Assembly (NCBI RefSeq): GCF_900185725.1
Contig: NZ_FYAU01000008.1
Location: 1 to 64,000, forward strand
Length of the DNA stretch: 64,000 bases
Direction: 5' to 3'
Source: Stappia sp. TSB10P1A
GTDB lineage: Bacteria > Pseudomonadota > Alphaproteobacteria > Rhizobiales > Stappiaceae
Position 1 is the first letter of the stretch. Every line of letters starts with the position of its first letter. Shown one piece after another: positions 8,477-16,334 of the stretch. The position numbers and the translations under genes are program-made. The notes under the pieces are model-generated. The model did not search any database, was not told the origin of the DNA, and saw only the letters and a list, made by a program, of their open reading frames with translations.

Positions 8477-9055
8477 ATGCTGCGCCTGCTGTTGCTGAGA
8501 CATGCGAAATCGGACTGGGGCCAGCCGGGCCTGTCCGACTTCCAGCGCCCGCTCAACGAGCGGGGACGGCAGGCCGCCCCGGAGGTCGGGGCCCATATGG
8601 CCCGGCACGGGCTGCAGCCGGCGCGCATCCTGTGTTCCAGCGCGCAGCGCACCCGCGAGACGCTGGCCGCCCTGCTGCCCGCCTTCACCGGCGAGGCGGA
8701 CATCCACGTCACCAGGGCTCTCTATGACCAGTCCGAGTTCGGCTATCTCGGGCTCATCCGCAGCCTCGGCGGCGCCGCCCGCAGCCTGCTCGTCGTCGGC
8801 CACAATCCGGCGACCCAGGACACCGCCCTGTCGCTGATCGGCGCCGGCAATCCGGCCCTGCGCGAGGCGATCGGCGCGAAATATCCAACGGCGGCGCTCG
8901 CCGTGATCGACTTCGACGCGTCCGCCTGGTCCGCCGTCGAACCCGGCTCCGGCCGGGTCGTCGCCTATTGCCTGCCGCGACACCTGTCCGGGACCAGCTC
9001 CCTGTCCGCGCTGCCGGAGGCAGCCAATGACGGTGTGCCGGCCACAGACCGCTGA
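8477..9055 (+). CDS. SixA-type histidine phosphatase
   Basis: This is a histidine phosphatase superfamily member of the short SixA type. The 192-residue product has the catalytic RHA motif at the N-terminus (LLLRHAKSDWG, His at about residue 9), the second arginine in CSSAQRTRETL, and the second catalytic histidine in LLVVGHNPATQD. E. coli SixA dephosphorylates phosphohistidine proteins such as NPr and ArcB, but the substrate here cannot be inferred. The ATG at 8477 immediately precedes the conserved beta strand LRLLLLRH, so little N-terminal variation is possible. Confidence 0.82.
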   Translation: MLRLLLLRHAKSDWGQPGLSDFQRPLNERGRQAAPEVGAHMARHGLQPARILCSSAQRTRETLAALLPAFTGEADIHVTRALYDQSEFGYLGLIRSLGGAARSLLVVGHNPATQDTALSLIGAGNPALREAIGAKYPTAALAVIDFDASAWSAVEPGSGRVVAYCLPRHLSGTSSLSALPEAANDGVPATDR

Positions 9056-9115
9056 ACCGGCCTTGCGCTTGCAACGCAAGGGCCGCTTCCCCACATGGGC
9101 TGGCGGAGACACACC

Positions 9116-10582
9116 GTGACGCGACGCAGCTTCCTCACCCGCGTGACCGACGAGGTCCGCTATTCCATCGAGAACATCGCCGAGACCGCGTCGACGCTGG
9201 GAACGCCGACGCTGCGGCTCGGGGTGACCGGCCTGTCGCGCGCCGGCAAGACGGTGTTCATCACCGCGCTGGTGCACAACCTGATCCATGGCGGCCGGCT
9301 GCCGCTGTTCGAGGCCGCCGCCGGCGGGCGGATCGCCCGCGCCTATCTGGAGCCGCAGCCGGACGACAACGTGCCGCGCTTCGATGTCGAGGCGCATGTC
9401 GACACGCTGTTGAAGGAACGGATCTGGCCGCAATCGACGCGGCAGGTCTCGGAACTGCGGCTGACCATCGAATTCGACTCCGCGCATTTCCTGTCGCGGG
9501 CGCTCGGCCGCGGCAAGCTGCATCTCGACATCGTCGACTATCCGGGCGAATGGCTGCTCGACCTGCCGCTGCTGGAAAAGGACTTCCGCACGTTTTCCGC
9601 TGAGGCCCTGGCCCGTGCCAGGGAGCCGGGGCGCGAGGCGGTCGCAGCCCCCTATCTCGAAATCCTTGCCGAGACCGATCCGGCCGCGGAGGCCGACGAG
9701 CCGCAGGCCCGGCGCCTTGCCGCCGCCTATACCGACTATCTGCGCGCCTGCCGCGAGGACGAGCGGGCGCTCTCCATGCTGCCGCCCGGCCGCTTCCTGA
9801 TGCCGGGCGACCTGGAGGGCTCGCCCGCCCTCACCTTCGCCCCGCTCGACCTTGCCGGCCATGACGGCCCGCTCAAGCCCGGCTCGCTGGGCGCGATGAT
9901 GGAACGCCGCTATGAGGCCTACAAGAAGCATGTGGTGCGGCCGTTCTTCCGCGACCACTTCGCCCGCCTCGACCGCCAGATCGTGCTGGTCGACGCGCTC
10001 AACGCGCTGAATGCCGGGCCCGCCGCGCTGGCCGACCTGGAGGCCGCGCTGGCCGAGATCCTCTCGGCCTTCCGGCCCGGCAAGGTGGCGCGGATCTTCT
10101 CGATCTTCGCCCGGCGCATCGACCGGATCCTGTTCGCCGCGACCAAGGCCGACCATCTCAACCGCGCCGATCACGACCGGCTGGAAGCGATCCTGCGCCG
10201 CCTCGTCGGGCGGGCGATCGAGCGCGCCGAATATGGCGGGGCCGAAGTGGACGTGCTGGCGCTCGCCGCAATCCGCGCAACGCGCGAGGCGAGCCTCACC
10301 CATCACGGCGAGACGATGCCGGCGATCCTCGGCACGCCGCTCACCGGCGAGCGCGTCAACGGCGAGACCTATGACGGACGCACGGAAATCGCGCTGTTTC
10401 CCGGCGACCTGCCCGACGATCCGGACGTGCTGTTCGCCGCCGACGCGCCGGCCTCCTCGGTGCGCTTCGTGCGGTTCCGCCCGCCCGAGCTCCAGGTGAC
10501 CGCCGAGGGCGTCAAGCTGTCGCTGCCGCATATCCGTCTCGACCGCGCCCTGCAGTTCCTCATCGGAGACCGGCTGGCATGA
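9116..10582 (+). CDS. YcjX-family P-loop protein
   Basis: YcjX proteins are P-loop NTPases, some linked to envelope stress, with unclear function. The product is about 488 residues. It carries the family Walker A GLSRAGKT near residues 39-46, then long conserved blocks such as HLDIVDYPGEWLLDLPLL, ADHLNRADHDRLE and RFRPPELQVTAEG. The GTG at 9116 has a GGAG seven bases upstream and is preferred. An ATG seven codons earlier (9095) is also possible but lacks such a site. It overlaps the YcjF-like gene by 4 bp. The pair is the standard ycjX-ycjF arrangement of proteobacteria. Confidence 0.88.
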   Translation: MTRRSFLTRVTDEVRYSIENIAETASTLGTPTLRLGVTGLSRAGKTVFITALVHNLIHGGRLPLFEAAAGGRIARAYLEPQPDDNVPRFDVEAHVDTLLKERIWPQSTRQVSELRLTIEFDSAHFLSRALGRGKLHLDIVDYPGEWLLDLPLLEKDFRTFSAEALARAREPGREAVAAPYLEILAETDPAAEADEPQARRLAAAYTDYLRACREDERALSMLPPGRFLMPGDLEGSPALTFAPLDLAGHDGPLKPGSLGAMMERRYEAYKKHVVRPFFRDHFARLDRQIVLVDALNALNAGPAALADLEAALAEILSAFRPGKVARIFSIFARRIDRILFAATKADHLNRADHDRLEAILRRLVGRAIERAEYGGAEVDVLALAAIRATREASLTHHGETMPAILGTPLTGERVNGETYDGRTEIALFPGDLPDDPDVLFAADAPASSVRFVRFRPPELQVTAEGVKLSLPHIRLDRALQFLIGDRLA

Positions 10583-11655
10583 CCTCGAGAGACGACGGCC
10601 TGCGGCGGGACCGCAAACCGGCCGCCTTCCGCCTGGACGACGCCCGCGTGCGCATGAGCGCGGAGGACGACGTGCAGCCGACCCTGTCCGGCGAGGCGCG
10701 GATCGTGCCGACCCGCGAGGGCGAGATCGCCGGGCTGCCGGCGCCCGAGCGCAAGGCCGGCATCCGCTGGGGCCGCTGGTTCGCCATCGGCCTCGGCGGC
10801 CTGGTGTCGCTGGCGGTGGGGCTGTCGGTCGACGCGCTGATCCGCGACCTGTTCTCGCGCACCGACTGGCTCGGCTGGCTCGGCATCGGCCTTGCCGCGC
10901 TGGCGGCGCTCGGCGCCCTCGGCCTGATCCTGCGCGAAATCGTCGGGCTCCTGCGCCTGCGCCGCATCGACGCCCTGCGCCGGACCTTCGCAGAGTCGGC
11001 GGAAACCGACGACCAGGACAAGGCCCGCGCGGGCCTGCGCGAGCTCGTCGCGCTCTATGGCGAGCGCCCGGAAACCGCCCGCGGGCGCAATGCCTTGAGC
11101 GGCCATATGCGCGAGATCATCGACGGCCGCGACCTCGTCGTCCTGGCCGAGCGGGACCTGCTGAAGGAGCTGGACGCGCGCGCCGTGCGCATCGTCAAGG
11201 ACAGCGTCAAGCGGGTGTCCGTCGTCACCGCGATCTCGCCGCGCGCCGCCCTCGACCTTGCCATCGTGCTGATCGAGAACCTGCGGATCATGCGCCGCCT
11301 CGCCGCGCTCTATGGCGGCCGTCCCGGCCTTCTCGGCTTCCTGCGGCTCGCCCGCCATGTCGGTGCGCATCTGGCGATGACCGGCGGCATGGCGGCCGGG
11401 GACAGTCTCGTGTCGCAACTGCTCGGCCACGGCCTTGCCGCGCGGCTCTCCGCCCGCCTCGGCGAGGGCGTCGTCAACGGGCTGCTGACCGCCCGCGTCG
11501 GCATCGCCGCCATCGAGGTCTGCCGCCCCGTCCCCTTCATCGGCAAGCCGGGGCCGGGCGTCTCCGACGTGATGGGCGAGCTGTTCCGCGCCGACCCGGA
11601 AGCCAAGGCCTTGCTGGAAAAGGCGGACGCGCAGGCGAAGGACGCCCGCCCCTGA
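10579..11655 (+). CDS. YcjF family (DUF697/TIGR01620) membrane protein
   Basis: The 358-residue product has a charged N-terminal ~65 residues. Two membrane helices follow, at about 70-90 (WFAIGLGGLVSLAVGLSVDAL) and 95-120 (GWLGIGLAALAALGALGLILREIVGLL). A cytoplasmic DUF697-type domain is rich in Ala and Arg and contains SVVTAISPRAALDLAIVLIENLRIMRRLAALYGGRPG. The ATG overlaps the stop of the YcjX gene, which implies translational coupling. YcjX and YcjF are thought to act together at the inner membrane, but the mechanism is not established. Confidence 0.87.
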   Translation: MTSRDDGLRRDRKPAAFRLDDARVRMSAEDDVQPTLSGEARIVPTREGEIAGLPAPERKAGIRWGRWFAIGLGGLVSLAVGLSVDALIRDLFSRTDWLGWLGIGLAALAALGALGLILREIVGLLRLRRIDALRRTFAESAETDDQDKARAGLRELVALYGERPETARGRNALSGHMREIIDGRDLVVLAERDLLKELDARAVRIVKDSVKRVSVVTAISPRAALDLAIVLIENLRIMRRLAALYGGRPGLLGFLRLARHVGAHLAMTGGMAAGDSLVSQLLGHGLAARLSARLGEGVVNGLLTARVGIAAIEVCRPVPFIGKPGPGVSDVMGELFRADPEAKALLEKADAQAKDARP

Positions 11656-11714
11656 TCCGGCCGCCAGCCAAACGCCGGCTCGACAAGCGCCCGCGTTCTC
11701 CCTAACCTTCGCCC

Positions 11715-12899
11715 ATGTTCCTGACCTTCCTGACCAATCTGCGCGCCGCCGGCCTGCCCGTCTCCTTGCGGGAATATCTGACGCTGCTGGAAGCGCTGAA
11801 GGCCGACCTCGCCGACAAGAGCGTGGAGGATTTCTATTACCTCTCGCGCACCTGCCTGGTGAAGGACGAGGCCAATCTCGACCGCTTCGACCGGGTGTTC
11901 GGCCAGACCTTCAACGGCCTGGAGCTCGGCGGCGGCGGCGACGGCACGCAGGCGCGCGAGCTGCCGGAGGAGTGGCTGCGCAAGCTCGCCGAAAAGCACC
12001 TGACGGAGGAGGAAAAGGCGCAGATCGAGGCGCTCGGCGGCTTCGACAAGCTGATGGAGACGCTGCGCGAGCGCCTCAAGGAGCAGCAGGGGCGGCATCA
12101 GGGCGGCAGCAAGTGGATCGGCACGGCCGGCACCTCGCCCTTCGGCGCCTATGGCTACAACCCGGAAGGGGTGCGCATCGGCCAGGCGGAAAGCCGCCAT
12201 CGGCGGGCGGGGAAAGTGTGGGACAAGCGCGCCTTCCGCGACCTCGACGGCACGGTGGAACTGGGCACCCGCAACATCAAGGTCGCCCTCAAGCGGCTGC
12301 GCCGCTTCGCCCGCCAGGGCGCCCATGACGAGCTCGATCTCGACGACACGATCCGCGCCACCGCCCATCGCGGCCTGCTCGACATCCGGATGCGGCCCGA
12401 GCGGCGCAACGCCGTGAAAGTGCTGCTGTTTTTCGACATCGGCGGGTCGATGGACGACCATATCCGGGTCTGCGAGGAACTGTTCTCGGCCGCGCGCTCC
12501 GAGTTCAAGGTGATGGAGTATTTCTACTTCCACAATTGCCCGTATGAATTCGTCTGGAAAAACAACGCGCGCCGCCATTCCGAGCGCATCCCGACCTTCG
12601 ATGTGCTGCACAAGTACGGCCCCGACTACAAGCTGATCTTCGTCGGCGATGCCTCGATGAGCCCCTACGAGATCGCCTATGCCGGCGGCTCGGTGGAGCA
12701 CTGGAACGAGGAGGCCGGCTCGGTCTGGGTCGAGAGGCTCGCCGGCCACTACGCGCGCAGCGTCTGGCTCAACCCGGTCGCCGAACGGCACTGGGGCTAC
12801 ACCCATTCGATCCAGATGATCCGGGAACTGATGGGCGGGCGCCACTATCCGCTGACGCTGAACGGGCTCGAAGCGGCGATGAAGGAACTGTCGCGCTAG
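11715..12899 (+). CDS. CoxE-like von Willebrand A domain protein
   Basis: This is a CoxE-like VWA protein of 394 residues. The N-terminal ~200 residues are helical and charged (SVEDFYYLSRTCLVKDE). The VWA domain begins at about 235 with VLLFFDIGGSM. The metal-binding MIDAS reads DIGGSM at 241-246 rather than classical DxSxS, which I believe is usual in this family. Such proteins act with MoxR ATPases as maturation or insertion chaperones, for example CoxD/CoxE for CO dehydrogenase. The likely ATPase partner starts at 6967. An orphan CoxL-like protein is encoded at 53902, but any functional link is only inference. Confidence 0.83.
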   Translation: MFLTFLTNLRAAGLPVSLREYLTLLEALKADLADKSVEDFYYLSRTCLVKDEANLDRFDRVFGQTFNGLELGGGGDGTQARELPEEWLRKLAEKHLTEEEKAQIEALGGFDKLMETLRERLKEQQGRHQGGSKWIGTAGTSPFGAYGYNPEGVRIGQAESRHRRAGKVWDKRAFRDLDGTVELGTRNIKVALKRLRRFARQGAHDELDLDDTIRATAHRGLLDIRMRPERRNAVKVLLFFDIGGSMDDHIRVCEELFSAARSEFKVMEYFYFHNCPYEFVWKNNARRHSERIPTFDVLHKYGPDYKLIFVGDASMSPYEIAYAGGSVEHWNEEAGSVWVERLAGHYARSVWLNPVAERHWGYTHSIQMIRELMGGRHYPLTLNGLEAAMKELSR

Positions 12900-13288
12900 C
12901 GAAGCGGGGATAGGCGCCGAACTCTCCCCGGCTGAGCCGCGCAAGGCGGCCGGCTTGTCCCCGTTTTCGCGTTGAAACCGCCCTGAACGGGTAATCCCCG
13001 GCCCGAAGCGCTCTCCCCGCACCGTCCCCGCCGGGATCCGTCAGGCGCCGCCGGTCTCCGCGATCCTCTCCCCCGCCTGTCCCCGCGCGAGAGAGAGCGC
13101 GAAATTGCGCGAGATTGCGAAAATCGTCGCAAATTTCGAGACTCGGACATCAAATCCGTCTCAATTCGCCGCAAACCGGCGCAAATTTCGAGAAATCGGC
13201 GATTTTCGCCAAGGCACGCCGGGGATAGGCTTCGCCGCCGCTGAAACCAGCACCGGCGGGACGCGGAAGCGGCTCGCCGGGCGCACTG
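12900..13288. other. intergenic region between convergent genes with A+T-rich repeat cluster
   Basis: There is no gene here. The first ~200 bp are C-rich and featureless. From about 13090 to 13210 an unusual stretch is dense in AAATT, TTGCGA and TCGCAA words. It contains a 6-bp inverted repeat TTGCGA-N6-TCGCAA (13115-13132) and two 14-bp direct repeats (listed separately). The function is unknown. Confidence 0.6.
13128..13193. repeat. 14-bp direct repeat pair
   Basis: CGCAAATTTCGAGA occurs at 13128-13141 and again at 13180-13193, 52 bp apart, in a compositionally odd intergenic stretch. Confidence 0.7.
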
Positions 13289-14062
13289 TCAGTCGCCGAA
13301 GTAACGGCCGGGCGTGACGCCGAAGGACTTCTTGAACGAGGCGACGAAGGCGCTCGGCCCCTCATAGCCGAGCCGGTCGGCGACCTCGCCGACGGAGAGG
13401 CCCTGCGACAGCCACTCGACCGCCTTCATCAGCTTGGCCTGCCGCCGCCAGGCGCGGAAGGAGAGCCCCGTCTCAGCCGGAAAATGCCGCTCGAAGGAGC
13501 GCAGCGACAGGTTGGCCCGCGCCGCAAGGTCGCTGGCCGAAAGCTCGGCGGCCGGATCGTCGATCAGCGGGCGGATCGCCTCGCGCAGGCGCGGCTCCTC
13601 CGGGATCGGCAGATGCAGCGGCGCGACGCGCGAGGCGGCGATCTGGTCGACCAGCACGGCCGTCAGCCGCCCGGTCGGGCTGTCCGGGTCATAATCCGGC
13701 GGAGAAGACATGAAGGCGAGGATCAGCTCCTTGAGCAAGGGCGTCACCTGCACCACGAAGGGCGTTTCCGGCATCGCCGGCAGGCCGTCGGGCCGCATGT
13801 AGAGAAAGCGGACGTCGGTCTCGGTGTGATAGGTGGAATGGTGGACGATGCCGGGCGGGATGAAGATCGCCCGCTCCGGCGGCACGACGAAGCTGCCGCC
13901 CTGCGTCACCACGGTCACCGACCCGCGCAGGATATGGAAGAGCTGGGCCCGCTCGTGCATGTGCGGCCTGGTCACGGCGCCGGGCCGTTCGGTGCCGATG
14001 AAGGAGATGATCGGGTCCGGATGGTCCTCCGGAAACTTGTTGAGGCGCAGCGGATGGATCAC
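13289..14062 (-). CDS. AraC-family regulator with cupin sensor
   Basis: This is an AraC/XylS transcription regulator. From the GTG at 14062 the product is 257 residues. It has an N-terminal cupin-like sensor (HMHERAQLFHILRGSVTVVTQGGSFVVPPERAIFIPPGIVH) and a C-terminal two-helix-turn-helix domain (LSLRSFERHFPAETGLSFRAWRRQAKLMKA, then VADRLGYEGPSAFVASFKKSFGVTPGRYF). The frame stays open to 14305, but that part runs through an A+T-rich leader with poor codon bias, so an internal start is chosen. A GTG at 14143 is the alternative. The target is unknown; the nearest divergent genes are the small genes from 14574. Confidence 0.8.
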   Translation of the reverse strand: MIHPLRLNKFPEDHPDPIISFIGTERPGAVTRPHMHERAQLFHILRGSVTVVTQGGSFVVPPERAIFIPPGIVHHSTYHTETDVRFLYMRPDGLPAMPETPFVVQVTPLLKELILAFMSSPPDYDPDSPTGRLTAVLVDQIAASRVAPLHLPIPEEPRLREAIRPLIDDPAAELSASDLAARANLSLRSFERHFPAETGLSFRAWRRQAKLMKAVEWLSQGLSVGEVADRLGYEGPSAFVASFKKSFGVTPGRYFGD

Positions 14063-14312
14063 GGGATCACCGATATCGGAAGGCCAGGCCCCAGCATACA
14101 GAGCGCGCACCGCCCGCGCCACGCCTGAGAGGGCGAACGGCACCGGCGTTTTCGGTCCCGGCCAGTGGAAATGCAAAAATAAAAACCCGAATGATCTGCA
14201 AAAATATTTCAGATAATAAAATAGAAACCCGGAAAAACGTGCTACACTACGATCATCGTCATGATTGGAACTCAATTCGGCATCATGATGAATTCCGCAA
14301 TTCAAGAGTCGC

Positions 14313-14357
14313 CCGAATTCAAGAGATATCCGAATTCAAGTTGCCCGAATTCAAGTT
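14313..14357. repeat. CGAATTCAAG short repeats
   Basis: CGAATTCAAG occurs three times, at 14313, 14331 and 14346. The last two are followed by TTGCCCG, giving a 15-bp period. Confidence 0.75.
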
Positions 14358-14430
14358 GCCCGGCAGAAATCGATAGCCACCGGGCTCGCCGCAGCGGCAC
14401 CACCAGACAACAGCACGACGACCGTTCCCG

Positions 14431-14475
14431 GATCGCCTGGCCCCGGATCGCCTGGCCCCGGATCGCCTGGCCCGA
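14431..14475. repeat. 15-bp tandem repeat, three copies
   Basis: Three head-to-tail copies of GATCGCCTGGCCCCG occur, the last with a change at its end. It looks like a small variable-number repeat in non-coding DNA. Confidence 0.85.
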
Positions 14476-14573
14476 CCCGGAAGATGCCGGGCCTCCATTC
14501 CAGGCCGTGAAGGTCGACACCATGACCACGCGCACCACGCCAACCGGCGTCCGTTTCCAGGGCTCCTTATCTG

Positions 14574-14783
14574 TTGTCCGGCGTCGTCGAGCCGCAGCCG
14601 CCGGGCGACGACCAGGTCGACCGGGAAGAGGCGTTGATCGGGGGCCTGTCCTGGATCGCCCGGAGACGGGTCGGCACCTTCATTCACCTGCCGGCAATCG
14701 GCGTGCGGGCAGCGATCCGGCAGTTGGTGCCGATCGACCCGGCCGAGACAGATGCCGTGACCGAAAAGGAAACTCGGAGATGA
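14574..14783 (+). CDS. small hypothetical protein (TTG start)
   Basis: This is a 69-residue protein of unknown function. Its codons have the strong G/C third-position bias of real genes here, whereas the other frames over the same DNA read as Arg/Gly/Pro-rich nonsense. Its stop overlaps the ATG of the next small gene by 4 bp (ATGA), the usual sign of coupling. A TTG is the only reasonable start after the in-frame stop at 14523. The sequence GGLSWIARRRVGTFIHLPAIGVRAAIRQLVP is moderately hydrophobic but shows no clear membrane helix. Confidence 0.55.
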   Translation: MSGVVEPQPPGDDQVDREEALIGGLSWIARRRVGTFIHLPAIGVRAAIRQLVPIDPAETDAVTEKETRR

Positions 14784-15097
14784 CAGCAACACTCTTCACC
14801 CGGCGCAGAGCCGGTCCGCCCGCCGCCGAACAGGGGCCGCACCTGCTAAGGGTCGGACAGGACGTCCGCCTCAGGACCCTACGGGGCAGGCAGGCGAGCA
14901 AGGGCGATATCTACCGCATCACCGGCGTGATGCCCGTGGAGGCCGGCGCTCCCCAATACCGCATCCGCAACGCCGAAGAGAACCACGAGCGGGTGGCGAT
15001 GCAGGATGAACTGGAGCCGCTCGACACGTCCGGCTCCGGCGCCCAGGCGAGCTTGATGGAAAGGACGTTTGGACATGGCCAAGGGACAAAAGCGTAG
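14780..15097 (+). CDS. small conserved hypothetical protein
   Basis: The 105-residue product has a basic N-terminus (MTATLFTRRRAG) and a compact, probably beta-rich core (LLRVGQDVRLRTLRGRQASKGDIYRITGVMP, then YRIRNAEENHERVAMQDELEPLD). The shape recalls small rhizobial proteins of unknown function with a YRIR...HERV motif, from memory. The ATG at 14780 is preceded by CGGAG and overlaps the previous stop. The frame is open further upstream through the tandem repeats, but that part is not coding-like. The next small gene starts inside its 3' end. Confidence 0.65.
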   Translation: MTATLFTRRRAGPPAAEQGPHLLRVGQDVRLRTLRGRQASKGDIYRITGVMPVEAGAPQYRIRNAEENHERVAMQDELEPLDTSGSGAQASLMERTFGHGQGTKA

Positions 15098-15218
15098 CAC
15101 CCGGGAAATCCGCAAGCCCAAGCAGGCGAAGACGGAGGCGAAACCGGAGATCCCCTTCGCCAACCGGGTCAAGCTCTCCACCATGGAGGCCGCCCCGCGC
15201 CAGAAGGGCAAGGGCTGA
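15075..15218 (+). CDS. small basic protein, 47 residues
   Basis: This is a very small lysine-rich protein (MAKGQKRSTREIRKPKQAK at the N-terminus, a KPEIPFANRVKLSTME middle and a QKGKG tail). It starts within the last 23 bp of the preceding gene, in another frame, so the three small genes form one overlapping unit. Similar MAKGQxRSxRExxKPK proteins occur in many Rhizobiales as hypothetical proteins (from memory). High basic charge suggests nucleic-acid or ribosome contact, which is inference only. Confidence 0.65.
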   Translation: MAKGQKRSTREIRKPKQAKTEAKPEIPFANRVKLSTMEAAPRQKGKG

Positions 15219-15423
15219 CGATCGGGCGGCCTGCCTGCGGAAAGCGGCACTTTCAAAGGCTACCGAAGAAGGCGCGGCGGAATGCCTCTCCTTGCGTCTT
15301 CCCGCGTCTTCCCGGACAAGCATCGCGAGATCCGGGAACCATTGGCACCCTCGGCAGGCATGAGGTGTGAAAGCCCCTCCCCGGCGTCGTGCCGGACGAG
15401 GCCGAAGGCCGATGATCCGGGAG

Positions 15424-15600
15424 CCATTGGCACCCTCAGCCGGCGTGGGACGGGAGGGGCGGCCGTCGTGCCGTCCTCTTCGCGCCTACCTCTGTCTTCG
15501 TCATTCCGGCCAAGCGAAGCGCGAGCCGGAACCGGGGAGCCACGGCGGTTGCGGGTTCGTTCGAGAGCGCACCCCATAGGCTCTCGGCTCTCCGATCCCG
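15424..15600. repeat. 177-bp repeat, copy A
   Basis: This copy is identical to 16039-16215 except for one base that I can see (TCTGTC versus TCTCTC). It includes the dispersed motif TTCCGGCCAAGCGAAGCGCG. Confidence 0.9.
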
Positions 15601-16038
15601 CATCTGCGCTTCGCTCCGTGCGGGATGACGAAAGGCGGGGGCGGAGCGCGGGAGGACGCGGGGCGGGAGCGCATCGCCACCTTCCCGGCTGTCACGCCTG
15701 CGCAGGCAGGCGTCCAGTATCCGCTGGTGGTCGTGGTGACACCTCGGTGGAGACTTGCGCAAGGCAGCGCCGAACCCCAAGCCGCCCGACCTGTGGTTAC
15801 TGGTTCCCGGTCTCCGGCTGCGCCGGAACCGGGATGACAACCTGTGGGTGGGGTTCGCGCGGGCGCGTCGTCGCCACCGCTCTGGCAACGAATAGCCCCC
15901 GGCTCTCCGGCTGCGCCTGCGGCCGGGGTGACCTCGGAGGGTGGGTCGACGGCGGTCGGATGATCACCGAAGGGCGAAGGCACGGCCGTGCCCCTCTCTC
16001 AGGACGTCGTCCCGGGCAAGCGAAGCGCGACCCGGGAA

Positions 16039-16215
16039 CCATTGGCACCCTCAGCCGGCGTGGGACGGGAGGGGCGGCCGTCGTGCCGTCCTCTTCGCGC
16101 CTACCTCTCTCTTCGTCATTCCGGCCAAGCGAAGCGCGAGCCGGAACCGGGGAGCCACGGCGGTTGCGGGTTCGTTCGAGAGCGCACCCCATAGGCTCTC
16201 GGCTCTCCGATCCCG
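16039..16215. repeat. 177-bp repeat, copy B
   Basis: This is the second copy of the 177-bp repeat, 615 bp downstream of the first in the same orientation. The near-identity points to recent duplication or gene-conversion-like exchange. Confidence 0.9.
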
Positions 16216-16334
16216 GCTCTGCGGCCGGGATGACGCTGGGAGAGAGCGGTGCGGGATGACGCGAGGAGGGGGCGGAGCGAAGCTAGCCGCCACCGGCGTT
16301 TGTGGTGGGATTGGGGAGCGCCGTCGAGAGGGCC

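Larger units (their letters stand above)
14063..14573. other. A+T-rich intergenic region with short tandem repeats
   Basis: This is the leader region between the AraC gene and the small-gene trio. Positions 14160-14280 are strikingly A+T-rich for this genome and probably hold the AraC promoter. Two clusters of short tandem repeats follow (listed separately). I see no convincing gene in it. Confidence 0.55.
15219..16334. other. 1.1-kb intergenic repeat block, no gene supported
   Basis: The region is made of diverged copies of a dispersed non-coding repeat (motifs such as TTCCGGCCAAGCGAAGCGCG, GGCACCCTCAGC and CTCTCGGCTCTCCGATCCCG). Long open frames run across it in several phases, but they read as Arg/Gly/Pro/Ser-rich repeats and carry the duplicated DNA in frame by chance. 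Two near-identical 177-bp copies are listed separately. Confidence 0.75.

Noticed and set aside
14063-14305. N-terminal extension of the AraC protein into the A+T-rich leader
   Set aside because: Weak codon bias and Phe/Tyr-rich composition indicate leader DNA, so a start at 14062 is used.
14261-15097. A 278-residue protein starting before the tandem repeats
   Set aside because: The first ~170 residues are repeat-encoded or out-of-frame nonsense; only the last 105 residues, from 14780, look coding.
15282-16259. Open frames across the 15.2-16.3 kb block
   Set aside because: They consist of the 177-bp duplication in frame (615 bp apart, a multiple of three) and read as Arg/Ser/Gly/Pro-rich nonsense.
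15219-16334. Insertion sequence or mobile element
   Set aside because: No transposase frame, terminal inverted repeats or target duplications are visible; it looks like a non-coding repeat family.
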